A stretch of 64,000 nucleotides of DNA, taken from contig NW_004457737.1 in the NCBI RefSeq assembly GCF_000203815.1, positions 1,798,001-1,862,000 on the forward strand, read 5' to 3'. Made by a program: the position numbers and the translations under genes. Shown here one piece after another: positions 35,499 through 47,086 of the stretch; the stretch's first letter is position 1, and every line of letters starts with the position of its first letter. The notes beneath the pieces are model-generated. The model saw only the letters and a program-made list of their open reading frames with translations, did not search any database and had not been told where the DNA came from. Source of the DNA: Cavenderia fasciculata. Lineage: Eukaryota; Evosea; Eumycetozoa; Acytosteliales; Cavenderiaceae.

Positions 35499-36524
35499 TT
35501 AGTGCATTTTATGGTAGTTGACAGTGTTGCTGCTATCTGGATGAACGGATACATAGGTAACTTCATTGGTGATACCACAGAGATTGGAACCAGCTTGAAT
35601 ATAGATATAACCAAGCAGGCCCCAGTCAGTTCCCCAAGAGTTACGTACAATAAAGTAAGGGGTCTTGGAAGTGGCATCGGTATCATATCCAACGATTTGG
35701 ACACAATGGTCGAGGTCATCGGAACAGGTGGAACTAAAGATACCGGATTGGTAACTCATCCATGGCTCGGCATTGACGCAGATAGAGAGTGGGCCGCGAG
35801 CAGCCATGGCCTCTCTGAGTTGGGTTTCATTTCCTTGGCTGGAAGCATAACCAAAAGCGGTGACTTGGACGGCAGGAGCGGTAGAGTTGGCATAACAGGC
35901 ACCGTTGGCAGCAGTGTATGGATAGGTGACGTTGAGGGTGAGACCACCGTTGTTTTGGACATACTGGTAGGCGGTATATGGATCACCTCCACCACAACCT
36001 CCATCGTATGGATCACAATCGACGATTTGTTGTTCAGAGAGATACTCGACTTGACCACCAGCCATAATGTTGGCAGTTTCAATTTGCTCGGTTGCAGAGA
36101 ATGCCCAACATGATCCACACATCAATTGGTTCTTGACGGGGGTGACGTAACCCTTGGTTCTCCAGTCGAGAGTGGCTGGGATGTTGGATGGATAGTTGAA
36201 GGTCTCCTTGGTGACACGTGCCTTTGGCTTGTAGTTGGGCATCAAGTAGTGCTTCTTGAATTCATCGAGCGAGAGATCAGAGAATTTGTTGAGACCAAAG
36301 GTGGCGGTTCTTCCATACTGTCTGTTCATCTTTTCAATGGAATGGATGTTTCTGATAAAGTTGGAGAGACGAAGATAGAATTCCTCCTCCTCATGGTACA
36401 TCTTGTTGTGTTCGACCATCCAAGTCTTGAATCTAGTTGTATAGTCATCGGCAGTAGAAAGACGAACATTGTATGCTGATACGACAGCAAGCATGATTGC
36501 TATCAATGCTAAATATCTCCACAT
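35499..36524 (-). CDS. Papain-family cysteine protease (cathepsin L-like)
   Basis: Single exon, 341 aa. A signal peptide (MWRYLALIAIMLAVVSA) is followed by an I29-type propeptide (FNRNIHS-like FIRNIHSIEKMN, then FGLNKFSDLS) and the mature C1A protease. Catalytic residues are all present: Gln133 (KNQ), Cys139 in CGSCWAF, His273 in DHCVQIVGY and Asn295 in NSWGTDW. The residue before MCGSC is Leu where Gly is usual. Synthesised as a secretory proenzyme, it should be sorted to lysosomes or secreted and activated at acidic pH. There is no Ser/Gly-rich insertion of the kind found in some Dictyostelium lysosomal proteases. Strong codon bias suggests high expression. A fragment is duplicated downstream. 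Confidence 0.96.
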   Translation of the reverse strand: MWRYLALIAIMLAVVSAYNVRLSTADDYTTRFKTWMVEHNKMYHEEEEFYLRLSNFIRNIHSIEKMNRQYGRTATFGLNKFSDLSLDEFKKHYLMPNYKPKARVTKETFNYPSNIPATLDWRTKGYVTPVKNQLMCGSCWAFSATEQIETANIMAGGQVEYLSEQQIVDCDPYDGGCGGGDPYTAYQYVQNNGGLTLNVTYPYTAANGACYANSTAPAVQVTAFGYASSQGNETQLREAMAARGPLSICVNAEPWMSYQSGIFSSTCSDDLDHCVQIVGYDTDATSKTPYFIVRNSWGTDWGLLGYIYIQAGSNLCGITNEVTYVSVHPDSSNTVNYHKMH

Positions 36525-37952
36525 TTTTTTTAATTATTAAAGTTTGTTATAAATAAAATACTGGAAAAAAAGAAAAAAAGAAATAATTAATTAATATTTT
36601 TATAAAAGTACAACAAATAAAAGATAGATAAATAGATAGAGAAAAAGATTGGGATGATTGTTTAAATAAAAAGAGAGAGATGGATTTGGAGTAGGATGGT
36701 TATGATCAGTTGGGTTGGGTGGTTGATTGGATGGATTAGGGATGATCAACAAACTTTTTTTAAAAAGGAATAAAAAAGAATAGATAGATAGATTCCGTTA
36801 ACTTCCAAACAAAGTACTAAATTCATCTACTAGCTAGCCAATAGATGCTCTTGTAATATTGTGTATTGCCATGTTGAATTATTTAAAAAATTATTATTAT
36901 TATTATTTAAATAATTATAACGACGGGATGAGATGTTGGTGCCAATGTTGTGTTGACTGTTCAAAAGGGGTGGGTGGTGAGAGTAAAAGTAGTAGTTGGT
37001 ATGTGGTTATTTCCCTCGTTTTGTTTGATGATTGGTTTAAACCGTAGTATGATCACTCACACCACAATTGGTTTTTTTAGAGTGTGTTTGTGGGAGTGTT
37101 TTGTTTTTTTTTTTTGATTGGTGGGGGGATCAAAACAATTACAATTATTTTTTTAAGGAGATTTAAAAAAAAAGATAGATAGATAAAGAAAATAAATTAT
37201 ACATTTTAAATTACTTACAAAATATGTTTTAGATTAAGATGGCGATCGTGCGATGTTGATAATGATGGTGATGATGATGATGGTGATTGTTCCAAATAAA
37301 TGAATAAATATTTAAATAGAGATAAATAAAGGAGGTGATGGTTTAATTGATAGAGTTAAAGTCAGCCTAATTTATAGAGCTCAAGAATAAAATAAACCTT
37401 TAATAAAAATCAATTGCACCTCTATTTTAAATACCATTGCACCAATAATAAGCCAGTTGATTGCATGTCAATCATTCGATTGGTCAATCACATCCAACTT
37501 TTTGATTTTTCACCACAGATTGTTCATTGTGTTCCACTAAGAATCCACAGATTGGGTGAGAGTCCAATATGGACTACACATTTATACCACCACATGTGCT
37601 GCTGCAAATGATCACACCATCTGCCTCTATCGATATGTGACTTATCCATCCAATCCAATCTATATTGAAAATATTCCTTTGAATATTCTTCCTTTCTATT
37701 CCCCCCAGGTCTGTATGAGTGTATGTTATGTAGCCACCTGTGGATATTTATTTAAATGTTGTCCAACATTCTAATTTTAGGGGTAGTGATATGTTGTTGA
37801 TTGGATGTAGTGATTCGATAGGTTGAACAATATAATATCTATCTTTTATATCTCTCATCGGTTTTATTTGTTTGATATTATTTGATTTAGAGTCCAACCA
37901 AAAAAAAAACGATCGACCAACATCTCTATGAATATATGTGATTCAGTTGTGA
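36525..37952. other. Intergenic, 1.4 kb
   Basis: Protease promoter at the left end (T-rich and GATA-repeat DNA) and the 3' flank of the NTP phosphatase gene at the right. Small frames at 36859, 37414, 37556 and 37953 (overlapping the coding end) do not look like genes. A TTATTA repeat lies at about 36890-36905 and a GATGAT repeat at about 37260-37280. Nothing further is recognisable. Confidence 0.5.
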
Positions 37953-38594
37953 TCAATTATCTAAACTCCAATAAGAAGGACTAGTAACAAATTTAGAGAA
38001 TGAAAAGATGACGGCATGAGAATAAACATGATCACGATGCAATAGACCATTGGTAAAAATACCCATAGCACCTTCATTTGATCTAACATCAGTCTTTGAT
38101 GTTATTTGGTCCATGACCTCTGCCAATTCCTTGCCATTGTCGATGATCTCATTCATGACTAACTTTGGCATTTCGAATCTTGATGTACTTGAAATACCCG
38201 TTCTACCATTACGATCAACCGTTACAATCCATCCACATTCAAACCATTTATCACCTATTTTATGTACTCCTCCTAATAATTATATTATTATATTAATTAA
38301 TTAATTAATTGGTTTTATAATAATAACTAAATAGTTGTATTTCATTTCAATTCATTGCTTACCCTCCAAACCAACACCATAAAGGGCAGTTGGTTCCTTT
38401 TCAAGAGCCACCTTTGCACGATGCTCAGCACCTTTTATAGCTTCGTCATCGTCCATTGGTTGAGCAGACACACTCGATTCAACAGAAACTGCTAACACTT
38501 GATGTGTCTGTTCTAATGGGAACACCTGTTCCAATGCAATTTGTACAGCACGGATTTTAGACTTGTTTGTAGATCCAACTGCGACAATCACCAT
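37953..38594 (-). CDS. Inosine/xanthosine triphosphatase (YjjX/DUF84 family)
   Basis: Two exons (38594-38363 and 38272-37953, donor GTAAGC, phase 1) give 183 aa, the normal length of the family. It starts with the VAVGSTNKSKIRAV nucleotide-binding loop and continues with the conserved GLEGGV, GWIVTVDRNGRTG, a FEMPKLV helix, GKELAEVMD, EGAMGIFTNGLLHRDHVY and a final hydrophobic helix. YjjX-type enzymes hydrolyse non-canonical ITP and XTP to the diphosphates, protecting nucleic acids from damaged purines. No targeting peptide is present, so a cytosolic location is inferred. Confidence 0.9.
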
Positions 38595-38829
38595 TCTCTT
38601 CTCTCTTTTGATTAACTAACTAATGAAACCTTTTTGTCTGAAAATGCCTTTAAAGGATCGATATCTGTTATCTTGATCTATGAATCGTTGATTGATTGAT
38701 TGTTGATTCAATATCAATAATTAAATAACGTCAAAGCATGCTAGCAGAGGAGCGGTGTTTGTCTCCTCTACTTTTCAATTAAACAATCAAGCGCTACAAA
38801 CGAATAAAAATAATTAATTAATTGAAATG

Positions 38830-39040
38830 AATCACCCTTGATGCGAGGATGGAGCCAAGCCATCAGAATCGTTCTTCTTGTTATTCCCAGATCTGCATTA
38901 CCCCCGCTAAATGCGGGAAGTCAATACCACCCGGTTTGATCGTTGATCTATTCAACAAACAACACCTGGGTGCCCACATACTTTATGCCACCCCTACTTA
39001 TTCGAATTTCGAACAAACCAATAATGCATTGCCCCATTAA
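38830..39040. other. G/C-rich island, candidate ncRNA or 63-codon ORF
   Basis: About 210 bp of near-balanced base composition inside extremely AT-rich flanks. It contains a CCCGC-TAAAT-GCGGG hairpin (38904-38918) and a possible enclosing AGATC/GATCT pairing (about 38890 and 38944). One plus-strand frame (38849-39040, starting MEPSHQNRSS) stays open for 63 codons, but there is no homology I can recognise and the minus strand is also open. It could be an RNA gene, a small protein or a decayed insertion. Confidence 0.35.
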
Positions 39041-39667
39041 AGTGTTCATAATCACTACATGTGATTGTGATGGTGATTCTAATGACAGAGAGTGAGTGAG
39101 TGAGTAATGAATGAGGATGTCTGGTAACACTTTCTCTCTTGTTCTTGTTCTTCTTCTTCTTTTATTCTATTCCTTTAATTTTATTAGCAATTTATTTATT
39201 TAATTTATTAGTAAACCAGCTAAGCTTTACTATCCCATTGTCAACCCAATCCAACCCAACCCAACTATACAGAATATTGTATTGTAGTAGTTATAACTAC
39301 TTTCATCATTTCTATCTGCCTGTTGTCCACAGATATAATATATATTCTCCCACACACACACACACACACATTTCATTCATCTATTTAATCATCTACCTGT
39401 AAATATTTACTTAGTGTACATACATACATATAATCATTTCATTCAGTCAGTGCTCTATTCATCTATCTGACTCTTCATTATAAACCAAAATAATCACCCT
39501 TAACCCTCAACCTCACACCACACAATAACAATAATAACTATTAAACCTCGCACCCACCACCATCATCATCATCAGCATAATAAGTTTATTTTAAAATAAA
39601 CTTTGGAAAGAAGCAGTAATAATAATAATAACAGCGCTGACACTTGTGTAATACTAATTTAATTTAC

Positions 39668-39693
39668 TTGGAATTATAATATTATAATTCCAA
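39668..39693. repeat. 26-bp perfect palindrome
   Basis: The half-site TTGGAATTATAAT is followed directly by its exact reverse complement. Length and lack of mismatches are unusual even in AT-rich DNA. It lies about 720 bp upstream of the PB1 gene start and could be a cruciform or a dimeric protein-binding site. Confidence 0.7.
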
Positions 39694-40412
39694 CCGCCTC
39701 TGACATATTACCATATACACGTAAATTGTAAGTTTTCTTTCTTTGATAGTAGCAAAGCAACCAAACCACAAACAAACAAACAAGAGTTTGTTGTTTTAAA
39801 ATAACAGACAGAGAGACACCGACACGAATGATGATTAAAATTATATAGTATTACTCATAATCAACCCATCCACTAATCTAATTTATTATTTTCAATCCAT
39901 CAAACAAACACCAACCAATATTTAATTTTTAAAATCATTTTCCATTCATTCCATCTATCTATCTTTTCTTCTCCTCACACTCTTTCTCTTTATTATTATA
40001 TATTTATTTATATATTTCACGCCTCCTTCCTTCTTACTACTCCACTCTACTCAATATTATTATATTTACATAGCATCAATCAAAATTTTGATTGAAACAC
40101 AACTCGGGATTAGATTGAATCATTTAAAAGAATTTAAAAAGAGAAAAGAGAATCAATATTACAATTACAATTATAATTATTGGATGAATAATCATTATCA
40201 ATCAATCAATCAACAATCAATCCATAATCCATAATCAATCTTTTAAAACTATAGAGGTAGTTTGTTGGTTGATCCTTTTTTTTCTGTTTTTTTTTAATTC
40301 CATTCTTTATTTCTACTCAACATTCATTTCAATTGTATATATTTATTTAAATAAGAAGTTGTAAATATATTTTTATAAATAATCATAATAATACAAATAT
40401 CAACAACAAAAA

Positions 40413-42072
40413 ATGTTATTCAAATCACAATTTGGAGAAGATAAAAGAAGATTTAGGATAAAGGAACCTAGCTTTCCTTGTCTTTGCTATACCATTTCAT
40501 CATTGTATTGCTTTGACAACAATGATTTCATATATACCATTTTCTATTTGGACGATGAAAATGAATGGATCACTCTATCTTCAACAGAAGATTTAAAAGA
40601 AGCTTTCACAATTTCTCCAAAAATAGTTAGATTACTTGGTAATTATTAAATAGAGAATCATAAATCTAATTTAAAACTAAACCTCTCTCTCTCTCTATTT
40701 AATAGTAAATAAATTAGATTCACCAAATAAATTAAAATATAATAATAATAATAACCAAAATCAAAATACTAATCAACAATCACAACAACAACAACAAAAT
40801 AATGGATCAACATCATCATTTACAATTGAAAATATTGCAATGAATATATTATCAAATCAAAAATTAATGTTTGGAATCAATTCTTTGATTAGTCAATCAT
40901 TGACTGACAATCTACCACAAATAATCAATTCAACCGTTCCATATGCCATTCCATTATTGGTATCCTCAATATCTACTTTGAAAAATGAACAACAAAATGA
41001 AAATGATGATAATATCGACAACAAATCTTTGGATACTAAACAAGTTTTGGAAAATAATAATAATAATAATGATAATAATATCAACAAAACAACAACACTT
41101 GCAAGTAATGTTTCTTTTGTACCATTTACTTGTACAGAGGAGAAATGGTTGAATATCGATTTACCAACTTCTTCCATTGTCACATCGGCATCATCCACCT
41201 CGATATCATCAGCGTGTTCTTCAGCGTGTTCGTCTGCTTCCAATAGCGCTATTCTACCACCACTCACAAGCAATAGTACTATGGTCAAACCAATCGCTAC
41301 ACCATCCACCACTACCACCACCATACCTGGTAATAATATGGGAATGTCACTCCACATGACCATGCCATCCAATTTATCGGCATTATCACAATCATTGCCA
41401 TCGTTTGCCTACTCACTTCCACCACCTCCGTCTGCTACACCAGACATTTTCTATGTTCCCAATTCACCAACTTTGAAGGACTCTAAAGATGATATTCCTC
41501 AACAACCTCAACCTCAACCTCAGCAACCACAACCTCAACAATCTGCCGCTGCAAGAAAAACATCTTCACCTTTACCATTTTTATTTGGAAGTGGCAGCAG
41601 CAGTAATAGTAGTAATAGTGGAAACAATAGTAACAACAACACACCAACCAAAGCAACTGCAGTGAGTGAATTGTCAGAGTCAAATGGGTTCCGACCAATC
41701 TCACCAGTTACAACTGAATTGAGTGAATCTGGTGCAATTAAAAAGAGAACCTTAAAAGGTTTCTTTTCATCCATTTTAAATAGTAATAATAATAATAACA
41801 ATAATAATAATAATAATAATAATAATAGTAATGAATTAACATCATCAAAGATGATTTTCCCGCCATCATCTTCACCAATTACAATTAATCCATTATCATC
41901 TTCAACTAGTTTAAATAATAATAGTAGTAGTAGTAATAGTTCCACTTCACCAACCAAACAACAAGGATCATCTGATAGTAGTAGTGGTATATCACCAACT
42001 CAAATGACCAATATTACTACTACCAATCCATATATCACTGCCACAGCCGACACTATCGAACAATTATCGTAG
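40413..42072 (+). CDS. PB1-domain protein with long low-complexity tail
   Basis: Exons 40413-40638 and 40706-42072 (donor GTAATT, phase 1) give 530 aa. The first ~75 residues form a PB1-type beta-grasp domain: a basic KRRFRI strand, then YLDDENEWITLSSTEDLKEAF, matching the acidic OPCA-like motif of PB1 domains such as those of NBR1 and p62. The rest is mostly Ser/Asn/Gln/Pro-rich, with one more ordered segment at about 120-165 (QKLMFGINSLISQSLTDNLP) and an SP/TP-rich region that could be phosphorylated. PB1 domains pair with other PB1 domains, so an adaptor role is inferred. No zinc finger or UBA domain is present to make it a true NBR1. It converges on FIG4 with a 65-bp gap. Confidence 0.75.
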
Positions 42073-42137
42073 ATTTAAATAAATAATAAAACAATGAATC
42101 AATTAGATTATCTATCTATTTTTAAACATTTATTTAT

Positions 42138-42358
42138 TTACAAAAGGGATGGATGAATAGAGTTTTTATAAAACTCTTCATTCTCACTAGTTACACTGTA
42201 TAAATTGGAATGTGAATGATTATTAACATATGATTGGAAAATTAATGATTGTATATCTCTTCTCGTAAACTCTTGGAAACTTTTTTCTTTTTGTTGTTGA
42301 TGGTGTTGGTCATGATGATGATTATTATGATGATGATGATGATGATGATTAGTATGAC

Positions 42359-42409
<51 letters not shown>

Positions 42410-45400
42410 GATTATTAATCTTTTGATTTAATGGATTTAATTTGTTATAGAAATTAAAATCATCTTCTTGATTTCTAATATTAATATTTCCAGCTAGATT
42501 TTTAGTGTCTTGTTCAACTTGATAGGAAGTTTTTAAATAGGTTCGATAATATTTGTTGTTGTAGATTTCTTGAGAGCCATATTGAGATTGATAGATACAT
42601 AGACTCTGTTGTAAAGGTTTGGTATAGTCGACGAAAACATCCTTTTCGACCTTGTCAGTTCCGAGTTCCAATCCAAATTGTTTGAATGGTTGATAGTCAT
42701 AGATGGCAGATACGTTGGTGGCTGTCTGCTTGGTGCTCTCCCCCTTTTTGCCACTCTCGTCTTTGTTGTCTTGCCCAGACTTGGTTACACTCTGAGGCGT
42801 GTTTTTACGCGATAGAGAGAGTACCCATTTTTTAATGTCGTATCGGTTGGCCTCGCTGGTGGAGCTAGATACCGTCTGTGAGCTGGCCGGGCTCTTGGGC
42901 TTGTTCTTGGCGGCGTCGCTACCGACAATGATGAGGGGTGACGGCGTTCTAAAGCGGACAGGGTCGTTAAAGCGATATTGAAAGTGTTTGTCGAGCAATG
43001 AGATGGTGTCAGCTTTGAAAAACTCGTCTTCAAATTCATAGGCTCGTGCACGTGCCTTTTTCATGTCGATGAGGGAACGTCGGGCAGGCAGAGAAAAAGT
43101 AAGAGATGTGCGGGCAAAGTCAGAAAGTGGGTTGGACCACCAGTCGGTGTGTGCGAGCAGCTTGTGTTGGGGACGGTAGCTCTTGTTGTGCATGTAATAG
43201 TCAGTCTCGAGGTCCCAAAGGGGGACGGGCTCGATGGCACGGCTCGGCACATAGTAGCCGAGGAACAAGTTGATCGAGTGCTGCTTGTCAACATCGATAA
43301 ACGAGTTGGAAATGTACCGCTTGATCGTGGTCATGAGATCACGCGACTGTGAAGACAACGAGTTTTTAGTGTAGGTCTTGATCGTGTTGGCGAGCTCTGA
43401 CCCACCATACTGCAGCGCAATCTGGTTACCGCACGCTTCATACATCTCGATGAGTAGGTCAACCAACCCACTCCCAAACTCTAGTGTCGTGCTATCCATT
43501 ATACCCATCGCGTACAACTGGTGTCCCAACGCACACTTTCCAATACAAAACTGTGCAGAGTTGGTTCTATCCAACGAATCGATACAATTGGTTCGAGCCA
43601 CTCCAATCTGTTCACACCCATTATCAATGTATCCATTACTCAAATTCCTCTTTATAAATGGGTGTGGTCTGTTTCTTTGTTTGTATTCTTCATCCTCTTC
43701 ACCTTCCTGTTGTTGCTGTTGTTGCTGTTGTTGATTTTCACGCAATGTAGTACAATATAGTTTCTTGGACGAGTGGAATATACCAGTTTTGAGAATAGTT
43801 TGTTGCGCAAACTGATCCAACCAACCCATATGATCATCGTCTTTAGACTTGGCAGCCTGATGGAAATCCCATGCACAATAGTCTATCTGATACTGTGGTG
43901 GCAGCATTTCATTGAGTGCATTCATACAAGTAGTAAACTCGTTTCTCAAAATCGACTCTCTCGGTTTCTTTTCATTGGATTTGACAAGATTAAGAATGAT
44001 GATGGGTGCACCATATTTCCTAAACAAGTGTTGAAAGTGAAGGATGGTGGCTCCATAGAATGGATCATGTCGTTGCATTTGAATGGGTGGTTTGGGTGTA
44101 ATAATATTATTGTCCTGTTCCCAAAACAATGGGATCGACCCACGAATCTGCACAAACGACGAGAACTGAGCCTGTCTTGAGTTTCCAGACAATGGTTCCT
44201 GAACAATCTGCTCAGTCTCTACATCATTGGCAACATGTCCGTCTTGATTAATACCACGTTTAAGAAATCTTGCACCTGCATAATATCTACTTCTTCTTGC
44301 TATTAATATTAAATCAATTGCTTTACCAAATATATCAATTTCTAAAAACAAATAAACAAAAAGTAAGTATAAGTATCATTCAATCTCTTTTTCATTCTCT
44401 TTGTATGTTTTTCTTTCGTTCTTACTCTCTTGAATATAGAAACCATGAATGATTGGTAATGTCCAATTCCAAGTTTGAGATTGTTCAACGAGTGGAGTTA
44501 GGAGGAATTGATTCCAAGCAAATTGTTCGTTATAACATAGTTTGGCAGCATTTGTTTTAGGGTCACGTTGTATGACAGTGTGAGTTGGATTGTGGAAATA
44601 ACGTGTCATGTTATATTGGAGTGTTCGTGTGATATCATAGGTATAGGAGAAATAAAAGTCTTTGGTGAGATCGAGTCCGAGAAACAGACCCTTGTACCTT
44701 GTCTCATCGGCAAAGTCGGGTGCATTGGTTCGTGGTACAGTGGTTGGTATGTAGACATAGGTAGTGTCATCGATACCATAGATAGTGTGTGTTCCAATAA
44801 TACCAACCTTTCTTCGACGTGTAATCAAAATGATATAGTATCCATGCAAGAATTGGATGAATCCCAATATACCATAGGCCGAGCATACACGTGACAAACC
44901 TTCCTTGTTGGCATTACCAATCATTGTCAACAAGTCTTGTAACTGTGTCTTGTTGTATTCCGTTGGATCCTCTGCAATGACAACCTCATCTTCATAAGTT
45001 CTATCAATCTTTAATAATCTAAATCTATTCTTTGTTCTATTTGATCCTACTATATAGAATCTCTAGAGATATCAATTTGTTAGTATCTGTATATCACATA
45101 TCTATACATATCCATATCTATTATATCTATATTTATATTTATATTTACATACAGTTTTAGTTTCGTATAATACAAATTTCTGCATAGAGAATGAAGTGAT
45201 TGGCATTACAAAGTCACCTTCAATGGTAGATGATTTGTTCTTTGGTACATTGCTATTGCTACTATTGCTGCTACTCGAGTCACCAGAGTTGAGATCCTTC
45301 CAAAACGACTTGATCTCTATCTTTTCGACGCTGTCTCTTGACGACGTAGATAGAGGTGATGAAGGTACAGATGATAAAGTTGGTGAACTCACCAAAGGTG

Positions 45401-45431
45401 GTGTCGAATAACTATTATTGTTATAACTCAT
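42138..45431 (-). CDS. fig4: FIG4-type SAC phosphoinositide phosphatase
   Basis: Three exons (45431-45153, 45062-44426, 44341-42138) give 1039 aa. FIG4 (Sac3) removes the 5-phosphate of PI(3,5)P2 and, with Vac14 and PIKfyve, sets its level on endosomes and vacuoles. The SAC domain runs from about residue 85 to 640: FVLYETKT, RFYIVGSNRTKNRFRLLKID, the conserved SYTYDITRTLQ and IRGSIPLFWEQD, then the catalytic CX5R loop RTNCIDSLDRTN near residue 555. The downstream helical FIG4-specific region is present (LFLGYYVP, PLWDLETDYYMHN). The C-terminus has poly-Asn and His-rich runs. The first ~60 residues are Ser-rich and unstructured. All key catalytic residues (Cys, Arg) are intact. Confidence 0.95.
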
Positions 45432-45799
45432 CCCTTCCTCCTTCTCTTTCTCCTTCTGATCTAACCAATCTAATAATAATTATACATATGAATGATATAT
45501 AAATAGATATAGATAGATAGATAGAAGATAGATAGATATATTAAACAACGTTCTAATTAAAGTAAACAAATCAAACTATCTATCTTGTCTAACCTTGCAC
45601 CAAACCAGACTCTGCACAAGAAAATTCCTTTTTTTTAAATGATGGTGACACCAAAATAGAAGTAGCCTTTTTGAAATTGTAAATTGCTTAACGAAGCATA
45701 CTACGTCATACAGATAGAGATAGATAGAGATAATATAATAGAGAGAGAGAGAGATAGAGAGACAGAGGTTGTGATAGATGAACATATAAATATAAATAG
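45432..45799. other. Divergent promoter region
   Basis: About 370 bp shared by the FIG4 gene (-) and the PQ-loop gene (+). It is AT-rich with GATA/TAGA repeats at about 45500-45540 and 45715-45760. The 69-codon minus frame inside it is not gene-like. Confidence 0.55.
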
Positions 45800-46749
45800 A
45801 TGGGAGTAGACAACATTGTCAGCAGCACATCTGTTGCTGCGCCACCATCATCACTGACATCGACGTCGACATCAACCTATTACTTGTTTGGAATGTTGGC
45901 AACAGGATGCTTTGTATTACAATATATACCTCAAATGTATCTAAATTACTCGAGAAAGTCTGTCCAAGGATTCTCATTGCACAGCGTTGTCATCAAACTG
46001 ATAGGTGCTGCTTTTTTATTTGTTAATAGTTCTCTAACTGGAGGTATGTTAAATAGAAATAGAATATAACAGTCTGATACTAACATTATTTAATTCTTTA
46101 TTTAGAAACGATCCCAGTTATATTATATGGTCTTTTTAATGTATTACAACATACAATCTTTATTTTTCAGTAAGTAGAGAGATGTATATTCACACATCTT
46201 GGAAATATATATATATATGAATATTAATGGATCTATTTTCTATTCTATTCTATTCTATAGATTCTCTATATATTCAAAAGAATCATCGAATTCAAGTCTA
46301 CCATTTATAGGTTTTCCAGCCATACCGTATTTAATAGGATATTTATATCCACAATCATTGTGTATGTTGAGGTGTTTGGAAACATCTATCCATTAATTTA
46401 TATGGAAAGTTGATTGGATTGATTTACTTATTTAATTTAATTTTAATTTTTAGATATAACAAATAGTATTAAACCATTAACTCAATTATTTAGTCATATT
46501 CCCCAAGCCGTTTTATGTGTGAGGGACAAGACAACAACAGGAGTTTCTCTTTCATCTCAATACCTTAATTTTTTCGGTGGCATTGCCGGAGCCATAATGT
46601 GTTATGGCATACCTCCAGTATCCTTTTTAACATACCTCATCTATTATAACAGTGTATTACAGGCAGCATCGATTTTTATACTTTACTTTTATTACGACTA
46701 CAATAAACTAATACACACTGGCGTCAAAGATGATAAATCTTTTGTCTAA
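45800..46749 (+). CDS. PQ-loop repeat membrane protein (SLC66-like)
   Basis: Four exons (45800-46043, 46106-46169, 46261-46361, 46454-46749) splice in frame to 234 aa. Two PQ-loop motifs are present: YIPQMYLNYSRKSVQGFS near residue 43 and HIPQAVLCVRDKTTTGVS further on, each the start of a three-helix bundle. About six to seven hydrophobic helices can be placed. The family includes lysosomal cystine and cationic amino-acid exporters and other organelle transporters; the substrate cannot be read from sequence. The first ~25 residues are Ser/Thr-rich and cytosolic or luminal. The small exons 2 and 3 are supported by phase and by continuous helices. Confidence 0.85.
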
Positions 46750-46932
46750 ATATAATATAATATCAAAAAAAAGAAATGAGTATACACATCAATTTGGATT
46801 GAATCTTTAATTGGGATTTCTTTCTTTTTGTTTGTTTGGTTATTATTAATGTACATCATTGAAATACATAAATTATTAATTTGAATTTATTTGGGGGATA
46901 CATAGTTTTTTTTAAAGATACTATTTCTTTTG

Positions 46933-46974
<42 letters not shown>

Positions 46975-47086
46975 GTTGGCAATTGATTGATTCGATTGAA
47001 TGGGGATGGTTGAAATAAATAAATGGTGATATTGATATTATTATTATTTAATATTAAATATTATTAATTTGTTAATATATTATGAT
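46750..47086. other. Intergenic between convergent genes
   Basis: About 340 bp of AT-rich 3' flank, with a (TTA)n tract at about 46938-46974. Nothing else is visible. Confidence 0.6.

Larger units (their letters stand above)
38595..40412. other. Intergenic, 1.8 kb
   Basis: Promoter of the NTP phosphatase gene at the left and a long leader region of the PB1 gene at the right. It includes a G/C-rich island (38830-39040), a (CA)n tract at 39352-39370 and a 26-bp perfect palindrome at 39668-39693. T-rich and A-rich blocks dominate from 39880 onward. No protein gene is supported. Confidence 0.5.

Noticed and set aside
35502-36113. 203-codon plus-strand frame
   Set aside because: Antisense shadow of the cysteine protease gene, whose catalytic motifs are complete on the minus strand.
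43585-43600. GGTTCGAGCC, resembling a tRNA T-arm
   Set aside because: Codes for part of the catalytic region of FIG4; no cloverleaf can be built.
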